DNA from: Flavobacteriaceae bacterium
GTDB lineage: Bacteria > Bacteroidota > Bacteroidia > Flavobacteriales > Flavobacteriaceae
Direction: 5' to 3'
NCBI GenBank assembly: GCA_947482805.1
Contig: CANKLK010000085.1
Span: 1-9,376 of the forward strand
Length of the DNA: 9,376 nucleotides
The first letter of the stretch is position 1. Each line of letters opens with the position of its first letter. The position numbers and the translations under genes are program-made. The notes under the pieces are model-generated. The model was not told the origin of the DNA and searched no databases. It saw only the letters and a list, made by a program, of their open reading frames with translations. This document shows positions 1 through 4,582 of this stretch, in pieces.

Positions 1-157
1 CAGAACACAATTTGGTGTTCCTAATGATTTCCTGGGTTTGATTCCCGGCAGAGCTACATATGTTATTGATAAAAAAGGAGTTGTTCAATTAATTTTTGAT
101 AGTACTTCGGCTAAAATACACATCGAAAAAGCACTTGAAATTCTCAAAACTATGTAA
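1..157 (+). CDS. Peroxiredoxin (AhpC/TSA family), C-terminal part only
   Basis: The frame is open from the left edge (first full codon at base 2) to a TAA at 155-157, giving the last 51 residues of a protein whose start lies outside the window. The visible part contains a P-G-R-A-T-Y-V-I-D stretch followed by a K-K-G-V-V turn and a hydrophobic strand. This matches the C-terminal half of thioredoxin-fold peroxiredoxins, where the Pro-x-Arg segment sits beside the peroxidatic cysteine. It then ends in a short helix (H-I-E-K-A-L-E-I-L). Such enzymes reduce hydroperoxides in the cytoplasm using thioredoxin-like donors. The catalytic cysteines lie outside the window, so the subclass (BCP/PrxQ-like is my best guess) cannot be decided. 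Only 20 bases separate the stop from the likely manA start and I see no terminator between them, so the two may share a transcript. Confidence 0.75.
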   Translation, partial: RTQFGVPNDFLGLIPGRATYVIDKKGVVQLIFDSTSAKIHIEKALEILKTM

Positions 158-177
158 GTTTGCTCAAAATGGCATCG

Positions 178-1140
178 ATGAAATTATATCCATTACAATT
201 TGAACCCATACTTAAAGAAAGAATTTGGGGCGGAACCAAATTAAATACCTTTCTAAACAAACCTATAACATCAAATATTACAGGTGAAAGTTGGGAAATA
301 TCTACTGTAGAAAATGATGTTAGTATTGTGGCTAATGGTTCATTGAAAGGAAAATCATTAAAGGAATTGATTAACGAATTTCCCGAAGCCGTTTTGGGAA
401 CCAAAGTTTATGCCCAATTTGGAAAACAATTCCCACTACTTTTTAAGTATTTAGATGCCCGGGAAGATTTATCTATTCAACTGCATCCCAACGACGAATT
501 GTCCAAAAAACGTCACAATTCTTTTGGTAAAACCGAAATGTGGTATGTGATGCAAGCCGATACGGATGCCCGATTGATTGTAGGTTTCAAAGAAAAATCG
601 TCACCAGAGGAGTATATTAAAAACCTGAATAACAAAACCCTACTCACTATTTTGGATACCAAAAAAGTAAAGCAAGGCGATGTTTTTATGTTAGATACAG
701 GAACGATTCATGCCATAGGAGCCGGAATTGTGATTGCCGAAATTCAGCAAACTTCTGATATTACTTACCGTGTCTATGATTTTGATAGAGTAGATGCCAA
801 CGGAAAAACACGCGAACTTCATGTCGATTTAGCTTTGGAAGCTTTGAATTATGAAAAGATTCAAGCACAACGATTCTATTCTAAAACAGAAAACATTACC
901 AACGAAATAGTTAATTGTAAGTACTTTACAACGAATTTTATTCCGCTTGACGGTAACATAGAAATTCATAAAAACCAAACTTCATTTACCGTTTATATGT
1001 GTATAGAAGGCGACTTTAAGCTGACGTTTGATAATGAAAGTTATAATTATGAGAAAGGAGTAACGGTTTTAATACCGGCAGCTATTACTGATTTTCAGCT
1101 TTCTGGAAAAGCATCAATCTTAGAAATTTATATTTCGTAG
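178..1140 (+). CDS. manA: Mannose-6-phosphate isomerase, class I
   Basis: This encodes a 320-aa cytoplasmic zinc enzyme that interconverts mannose 6-phosphate and fructose 6-phosphate. It links glycolysis to GDP-mannose and so to glycan synthesis, or lets mannose enter metabolism. The class I cupin signature is clear: QLHPND (residues 101-106, with Gln101 and His103), KTEMWYV (Glu120) and DTGTIHAIGAG (His178), which supply the expected Zn ligands. It is followed by TYRVYDFDR (198-204), carrying the conserved active-site arginine. The C-terminal ~80 residues form a smaller second cupin-like domain, and the length fits the short bacterial form. I chose the ATG at 178 because the family usually begins directly at M-x-L-Y-P-L. 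An in-frame ATG at 169 and a TTG at 160 are alternatives. It lies just behind the peroxiredoxin gene and may be read through from it. Confidence 0.95.
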   Translation: MKLYPLQFEPILKERIWGGTKLNTFLNKPITSNITGESWEISTVENDVSIVANGSLKGKSLKELINEFPEAVLGTKVYAQFGKQFPLLFKYLDAREDLSIQLHPNDELSKKRHNSFGKTEMWYVMQADTDARLIVGFKEKSSPEEYIKNLNNKTLLTILDTKKVKQGDVFMLDTGTIHAIGAGIVIAEIQQTSDITYRVYDFDRVDANGKTRELHVDLALEALNYEKIQAQRFYSKTENITNEIVNCKYFTTNFIPLDGNIEIHKNQTSFTVYMCIEGDFKLTFDNESYNYEKGVTVLIPAAITDFQLSGKASILEIYIS

Positions 1141-1170
1141 TTTGTTTTCTAAAGTTTTAGTGTAATTTTG
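1141..1170 (+). promoter_or_regulatory. Promoter of the 88-aa protein gene (Bacteroidota type)
   Basis: A TTTG at 1141-1144 (-33 element) and a perfect TAnnTTTG at 1163-1170 (TAATTTTG, -7 element) are separated by 18 nt, as expected for the Bacteroidota primary sigma factor. Transcription would start near 1175-1177. The box overlaps the TTG at 1168 that would otherwise extend the downstream frame, which argues against that start. Confidence 0.7.
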
Positions 1171-1227
1171 CACAAATCCGAAGCCCAATGGCCGAACGGA
1201 ATGAAATTAATTTTAAAAATAAAGAAA

Positions 1228-1494
1228 ATGCCAAGTGTTAAAAATTTAAAGAAAGATATTAACTACGTTTTAGGTGATATTATTGAAGCAGTTTACATAT
1301 ACGAAATGACAACTACCGGAAAACCATCTGACAAAACCAACGCTATCATCGATGAAGCTATTACGTCATTTGACGGTCTGATAGAAAAAGTTAATGCTAA
1401 AAAAGTAGAAAATAAAAAAGCGCATTTCAAGCAAATTAATGCAGATTTAGAACAAACTGCAAATCAATTGGTTGAAAAAATCAACGCACTTTAA
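1228..1494 (+). CDS. Conserved small helical protein of unknown function (88 aa)
   Basis: I do not know a function for this protein. It has 88 residues and no signal peptide or membrane segment. It is rich in Lys, Asp, Glu and Ala, and looks almost wholly alpha-helical: a first helix around KNLKKDINYVLGDIIEAVYIYE, a T-T-T-G-K-P turn, then two amphipathic helices ending in LVEKINAL. I recall close relatives, annotated as hypothetical, in many Flavobacteriaceae, beginning at M-x-S-V-K-N-L-K-K; this is why I start at 1228. In-frame starts at 1201 (ATG) and 1168 (TTG) exist, but the TTG lies inside the -7 box. The promoter at 1141-1170 gives a leader of about 50 nt. The gene ends with two stops in a row (TAA TAG), and tRNA-Thr follows under its own promoter. 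Confidence 0.8.
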   Translation: MPSVKNLKKDINYVLGDIIEAVYIYEMTTTGKPSDKTNAIIDEAITSFDGLIEKVNAKKVENKKAHFKQINADLEQTANQLVEKINAL

Positions 1495-1516
1495 TAGAAA
1501 AAAGTCCGCAAATATT

Positions 1517-1546
1517 TTGGAGAATTAATTTTCACTTATATATTTG
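1517..1546 (+). promoter_or_regulatory. Promoter of tRNA-Thr
   Basis: TTG at 1517-1519 and TATATTTG at 1539-1546 (perfect TAnnTTTG) are spaced by 19 nt, the arrangement expected of a Bacteroidota housekeeping promoter. Transcription would start around 1551-1553, about 10 nt before the mature tRNA 5' end. Confidence 0.65.
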
Positions 1547-1561
1547 CATAACTATTACGCC

Positions 1562-1635
1562 GCCAGCGTAGCTCAGTTGGCTAGAGCAGCTGATTTGTAA
1601 TCAGCAGGTCGTGGGTTCGAGTCCCTCCGCCGGCT
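1562..1635 (+). tRNA. tRNA-Thr (anticodon UGU)
   Basis: A full cloverleaf can be drawn. The acceptor stem is 1562-1568 with 1628-1634, followed by U8-A9 and a D stem GCTC/GAGC. The anticodon stem is 1589-1593 with 1601-1605, around the loop TTTGTAA with anticodon TGT at 1596-1598. The T arm is 1611-1627 with loop TTCGAGT, and the discriminator base is T1635. It reads ACA and, by wobble, other Thr codons. The 3' CCA is not fully encoded (the bases after the discriminator are CCT), so a CCA-adding enzyme is needed. Two stem positions do not pair: A1565 against C1631 in the acceptor stem (4:69), and T1612 against T1626 in the T stem (50:64). It is a single tRNA with its own promoter and terminator. 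Confidence 0.95.
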
Positions 1636-1641
1636 CCTTTT

Positions 1642-1677
1642 AAAAACCATCACTCTAAAGTGATGGTTTTTGTTTTT
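1642..1677 (+). terminator. Intrinsic terminator after tRNA-Thr
   Basis: An 8-bp stem CCATCACT/AGTGATGG (1647-1654 with 1659-1666) closes a CTAA loop. It is flanked by A5 on the left and a T-rich tract (TTTTTGTTTTT) on the right, so the stem can extend by A-U pairs. It ends the tRNA transcript about 110 nt before guaD. Confidence 0.85.
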
Positions 1678-1791
1678 ATGGGCTTCATATAAAAAACTTT
1701 TCTAAAGTAATTTCTATTTGTATATCTATAATTTGTCAAAAAATAAAATGCTCCCATTTTCGCCCCGAATAATAACTAAAAATTAAAGATT

Positions 1792-2271
1792 ATGCGTACG
1801 AGAAAACAAAGTGAATTTATGCAAGAGGCTATCCATCTGTCTATCGAGAATGTAAAATCGGGAAAAGGAGGGCCTTTTGGTGCAGTAATTGTTAAAGACG
1901 GTAAAATCATCGCTAGAGGTGCTAATGGTGTAACTTCTACTAATGATCCAACAGCACATGCTGAGGTTGTGGCTATCAGAAATGCGTGCAAGGAATTAGG
2001 TACTTTCCAATTAGACGGTTGTGAAATTTATACAAGTTGTGAACCGTGTCCAATGTGTTTGGGCGCTATTTATTGGGCCAGACCAGATCGAATCTATTTC
2101 GCCAATACCAAAAAAGATGCCGCTGATATTCAATTCGACGATCAATTTATATATAATGAATTGGAACTTCATTTTACAGGACGAAAAATGGAAACTAGGC
2201 AAATGATGCGTGAAGAAGCTTTGGTAGCTTTCAAATTGTGGTCGGAAAGTATCAGTAAAATAGAATACTAA
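1792..2271 (+). CDS. guaD: Guanine deaminase (cytidine-deaminase fold)
   Basis: This 159-aa zinc hydrolase should convert guanine to xanthine and ammonia in the cytoplasm, a step of purine salvage and catabolism. The deaminase motifs are complete: T-A-H-A-E-V at 54-59 (Zn ligand His56, proton-shuttle Glu58) and C-E-P-C-P-M-C at 83-89 (Zn ligands Cys86 and Cys89). What separates it from the tRNA adenosine deaminase TadA is overall similarity to Bacillus subtilis GuaD as I remember it: G-G-P-F-G-A-V near residue 26, N-D-P-T-A-H-A-E, L-G-A-I-Y-W-A-R-P, F-D-D-x-F-I-Y near 115-121, and the final Lys/Ile-Glu-Tyr. In the Bacillus enzyme the C-terminal tail is domain-swapped and helps close the active site, so the preserved terminal Tyr is meaningful. 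The start is the ATG at 1792. The 114-nt gap upstream holds no perfect TAnnTTTG. No other purine genes are nearby. Confidence 0.88.
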   Translation: MRTRKQSEFMQEAIHLSIENVKSGKGGPFGAVIVKDGKIIARGANGVTSTNDPTAHAEVVAIRNACKELGTFQLDGCEIYTSCEPCPMCLGAIYWARPDRIYFANTKKDAADIQFDDQFIYNELELHFTGRKMETRQMMREEALVAFKLWSESISKIEY

Positions 2272-2362
2272 AATTCAATTATTCTTAAACCATCATCTAT
2301 AACTTAATTATATTTTAGTTTTTGTTATAGAGTAAAGGATTAATTATTTGTTCTTTTCTCTT

Positions 2363-2370
2363 TATTTTTG
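2363..2370 (+). promoter_or_regulatory. Candidate -7 box for the AlkB-like gene
   Basis: TATTTTTG is a perfect TAnnTTTG match ending only 4 nt before the ATG at 2375. If it is used, the message would be leaderless or nearly so. No TTG lies at the usual 17-23 nt spacing upstream; the nearest (2348-2350) is only 12 nt away, so the assignment is tentative. Confidence 0.4.
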
Positions 2371-2374
2371 TTTT

Positions 2375-2977
2375 ATGAATTCACTTTTCCCAAAAGAAAA
2401 AATCACTTTTAACATTCCGGATGCCGATATCGAGTATTATCCAAATTTCTTTAAAAACTATAGTTCAGATGAACTTTTCGAGAAATTAAGAAATGAGATT
2501 CCTTGGCAACAAGACAACATTAAGGTCTATGGAAAAACACATCCGCAACCTAGATTAACGGCACTTTTTGGCAATGAAGGAAAGTCATACAGTTATTCCA
2601 ATATTGTCATGCAACCGCATCATTGGAATCCGTTATTGGTATTTATTAAAAATGAAATCGAGGAAATTTGTCAGGAAAACTTCACTACCGTTTTACTCAA
2701 TTATTACCGTGATGGTAAAGACAGCAATGGATGGCATGCGGATAATGAAAAGGAATTAGGACGAAATCCGGTAATTGCTTCGGTGAGTTTTGGTGCCGAA
2801 AGGTATTTTCAATTGCAGCACAATACCATCAAAGAACAGAAGTTGAAAATAAAGTTGGAACACGGAAGTTTGCTTATTATGAAAGGTTCGACACAGCATT
2901 TCTGGAAACATCAAATTCCGAAAACGGCTAAGGAAATTGGCCCGAGAATAAATCTAACTTTTCGAATTATCAAATAA
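2375..2977 (+). CDS. AlkB-type alpha-ketoglutarate/Fe(II)-dependent dioxygenase
   Basis: This 200-aa protein matches the ALKBH2/ALKBH3-like branch of the AlkB family. These enzymes remove alkyl groups such as 1-methyladenine and 3-methylcytosine from nucleic acids by oxidative demethylation. Visible motifs are P-R-L-T-A-L-F-G at 59-66, the substrate-side Y-S-Y-S (72-75), N-Y-Y-R-D-G-x-D at 109-116 and G-W-H-A-D-N-E at 119-125 with iron ligands His121 and Asp123. The third iron ligand is His179 in F-W-K-H-Q-I-P. R-I-N-L-T-F-R at 191-197 carries the arginines that bind 2-oxoglutarate. All catalytic residues are present. I use the ATG at 2375; an in-frame TTG at 2348 would add nine hydrophobic residues that are not part of the fold. 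It stands alone, with no adaptive-response regulator nearby. The exact substrate (DNA or RNA) is inference. Confidence 0.9.
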   Translation: MNSLFPKEKITFNIPDADIEYYPNFFKNYSSDELFEKLRNEIPWQQDNIKVYGKTHPQPRLTALFGNEGKSYSYSNIVMQPHHWNPLLVFIKNEIEEICQENFTTVLLNYYRDGKDSNGWHADNEKELGRNPVIASVSFGAERYFQLQHNTIKEQKLKIKLEHGSLLIMKGSTQHFWKHQIPKTAKEIGPRINLTFRIIK

Positions 2978-3036
2978 GTAGTTTTAACTCGTTGTATTTA
3001 ATTAATGCATAATCAATTAATCCAGTTAACACTAAA

Positions 3037-3166
3037 TTTAACCACATAGAAACATAGAAAAAAAGAGTTGGATAGCCCAACTTTTGGGTTTACATAGCTA
3101 TGATTTTCTATAATAAAGTGAAACGTCTTTCAAAAATTATAAAATTTATGTTTCTATGTGGTTAAA
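3037..3166. repeat. 130-bp element with perfect 20-bp inverted ends (MITE or paired-REP-like)
   Basis: Bases 3037-3056 are the exact reverse complement of 3147-3166. The left arm also holds two tandem copies of ACATAGAA (3044-3051 and 3052-3059). CATAG occurs at 3045, 3053 and 3093, and CTATG at 3098 and 3154; the middle pair forms the palindrome CATAGCTATG (3093-3102). The interior holds two overlapping hairpins (3066-3082 and 3076-3088). The element fills most of the 258-nt gap between the AlkB-like and desaturase genes and encodes nothing. The shape fits a non-autonomous mobile element or REP pair. Whether it is repeated elsewhere in the genome cannot be seen here. Confidence 0.75.
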
Positions 3167-3210
3167 AAACCATAAAAATTGAATTACAACCAATTAGTAA
3201 GTAGTTTTAT

Positions 3211-3218
3211 TATATTTG
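3211..3218 (+). promoter_or_regulatory. Candidate -7 box for the desaturase-family gene
   Basis: TATATTTG is a perfect TAnnTTTG, 17 nt before the ATG at 3236. No good TTG sits at the right spacing upstream. It lies inside the possible N-terminal extension from a TTG at 3179, which supports the ATG start. Confidence 0.5.
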
Positions 3219-3235
3219 AACTAAATAAAACAGCA

Positions 3236-4060
3236 ATGAATGAGATTATAAATTATTTTTCAACTATTCCTTCTTCACACAGAGCATTAATTTTGGCTGG
3301 TGGAATTGCTTTCTTTTGGTTGGTAGAAACTGCTGTTCCGTTGTTTAAATTCAATTATAATAAATGGCAGCATGCAGGAATTAATATCTTTTTCACGGTT
3401 ACCACTATTATTGTAAATTTTTGTTTGGCTTTAATTTTATTAAAAGCGGCTGATTGGACTAATGAAAGTCATTTCGGAATTTTAAATTGGTTACCCCAAT
3501 TTAATATATGGATATATACAATTGTCGGACTGCTTCTTTTAGATTTAATCGGAGCTTATCTGATTCATCTGATTGAGCATAAAGTCAAATTCTTGTGGCG
3601 TTTTCATTTGATACATCATACCGATACGTGGATTGATACCACTTCGGCCAATAGACATCATCCTGGCGAAAGTGTGCTACGGTTTATTTTTACAACGTTC
3701 GGAGTTTTGATTTTGGGTTGCCCGATGTGGATGGTTTTTTTATACCAAACTTTATCGGTTGTGGCTACACAATTTAATCATGCTAATATTACTTTACCAA
3801 AGAAACTTGACATGATTTTAAGCTATTTTATTGTTTCTCCCGATATGCACAAGGTTCATCATCATTACGTTTTGCCTTATACCGACAGTAATTACGGAAA
3901 TATTTTTTCTTTATGGGACAGGTTGTTTGGCACCTTTAAAACTCTAGACAGAGAAAAATTAGTTTATGGCGTTGACACCCACATGAAAGCTGAAGAAAAT
4001 AACAAAATTTCAAATTTATTGATAATTCCTTTTCAGAAAACACGTTCTCCAAATTCTTAA
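3236..4060 (+). CDS. Sterol desaturase / fatty acid hydroxylase family membrane protein
   Basis: This 274-aa integral membrane di-iron oxygenase belongs to the family (PF04116) that hydroxylates or desaturates lipids, sterols or carotenoids using O2. The histidine clusters that bind the two irons are all present: H111-x3-H115, H124-x2-HH (127-128), HH (141-142), H182 and H205-x2-HHH (208-210). Hydrophobic segments lie at about 16-36, 47-70, 91-112 and 150-175, which would place the histidines on the cytoplasmic face. The C-terminal part contains N-Y-G-N-I-F-S-L-W-D-R-L-F-G-T-F, a hallmark of this family. I start at the ATG at 3236; a TTG at 3179 would add 19 residues overlapping the -7 box. 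The substrate cannot be told from the sequence. Bacteria of this group generally lack sterols, so a fatty acid, sphingolipid or carotenoid is more likely. Confidence 0.9.
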   Translation: MNEIINYFSTIPSSHRALILAGGIAFFWLVETAVPLFKFNYNKWQHAGINIFFTVTTIIVNFCLALILLKAADWTNESHFGILNWLPQFNIWIYTIVGLLLLDLIGAYLIHLIEHKVKFLWRFHLIHHTDTWIDTTSANRHHPGESVLRFIFTTFGVLILGCPMWMVFLYQTLSVVATQFNHANITLPKKLDMILSYFIVSPDMHKVHHHYVLPYTDSNYGNIFSLWDRLFGTFKTLDREKLVYGVDTHMKAEENNKISNLLIIPFQKTRSPNS

Positions 4061-4083
4061 GATTAAAAAAAATATATTGATGT

Positions 4084-4115
4084 TTGTAAACTAATTATTT
4101 TTTTTACTAATATTG
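4084..4115 (+). promoter_or_regulatory. Weak candidate promoter for the DUF2805 gene
   Basis: TTG at 4084-4086 and TAATATTG at 4108-4115 (one mismatch to TAnnTTTG) are spaced by 21 nt. This would leave a leader of about 45 nt before the ATG at 4167. It is the best match in this gap but is below consensus. Confidence 0.3.
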
Positions 4116-4166
4116 GAATACAAATTAATGATTTAACATTCTTATTATATAAATGCTTTTACAGAA

Positions 4167-4439
4167 ATGAAAAAAAGTAGACTAGTTGAACTTGACAATG
4201 AAGAATTAGAAAGAGTTGTCAGCATGGCACAAGAGGAAAGAAAGCCTTTTGAAGTAATTAAAGAAGAATTTGGACTTACTGAAAATGAAGTTACCGAATT
4301 AATGCGCAAACGATTATCAAAAGATAAATTTGAGCTTTGGAAAAAGAAAGCAACAGGAAGTAAGCCAAAACCTAAGCCTATCATTGATGATTTTGATGAT
4401 TTGGACAGTAAATACTACATCAAAAATAAATTTGACTAA
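4167..4439 (+). CDS. DUF2805 / TIGR03643 family protein (90 aa)
   Basis: This small, charged, soluble protein matches what I remember of TIGR03643 (DUF2805). The core runs from E-R-V-V-S-M-A-Q-E-E-R-K-P-F-E-V-I (about 15-31) through F-G-L-T-E-N-E-V-T-E-L-M-R-K-R-L (35-50) to F-E-L-W-K-K-K (55-61). The middle looks like a helix-turn-helix, with a second helix after G-L-T-E and a following Arg/Lys-rich helix, so nucleic acid binding is plausible but unproven. The tail is unusual: a K-P-K-P-K-P linker (66-71) followed by an acidic D-D-F-D-D-L-D stretch and a K-Y-Y-I-K-N-K-F end. No function is established to my knowledge. It is a single-gene unit with a strong terminator only 6 nt after the stop. 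Confidence 0.85.
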   Translation: MKKSRLVELDNEELERVVSMAQEERKPFEVIKEEFGLTENEVTELMRKRLSKDKFELWKKKATGSKPKPKPIIDDFDDLDSKYYIKNKFD

Positions 4440-4445
4440 AAATTG

Positions 4446-4471
4446 AACTCTTGTTTTTGCAAGAGTTTTTT
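4446..4471 (+). terminator. Intrinsic terminator after the DUF2805 gene
   Basis: AACTCTTG (4446-4453) pairs perfectly with CAAGAGTT (4460-4467) around a TTTTTG loop and is followed by further T residues to 4471. It separates this gene from the M61 peptidase gene. Confidence 0.85.
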
Positions 4472-4544
4472 AATTAATTCAAACACACCCTTTACTATTT
4501 AGTTAATCATATCAAAAAAAATAAAATATTTTATAACTAATAAT

Positions 4545-4552
4545 TACTTTTG
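4545..4552 (+). promoter_or_regulatory. Candidate -7 box for the M61 peptidase gene
   Basis: TACTTTTG is a perfect TAnnTTTG, 30 nt before the ATG at 4583. No TTG is found at the normal upstream spacing. The TTG at 4550, which would extend the frame by 11 residues, is the last three bases of this box. Confidence 0.5.
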
Positions 4553-4582
4553 AGGACTCATTTTAAAAATAAATTTTCACTA

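Noticed and set aside
1168..1227. In-frame N-terminal extension of the 88-aa protein from TTG 1168
   Set aside because: The TTG is part of a perfect -7 promoter box, so it would not be in the transcript, and the extra residues do not resemble the conserved family start.
1727..1735. TATAATTTG as a -7 box for guaD
   Set aside because: It has three rather than two bases between TA and TTTG, and there is no TTG at a usable -33 distance.
2296..2331. 8-bp inverted repeat TCTATAAC/GTTATAGA after the guanine deaminase gene
   Set aside because: The stem is AU-rich with a 20-nt loop and is not followed by a T tract, so it does not qualify as a terminator and could be chance in AT-rich DNA.
4060..4110. 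Possible terminator after the desaturase gene (GTTTGTAAAC followed by a T tract)
   Set aside because: The palindrome gives only a 4-bp stem with a 2-nt loop, and the T tract is several bases away.
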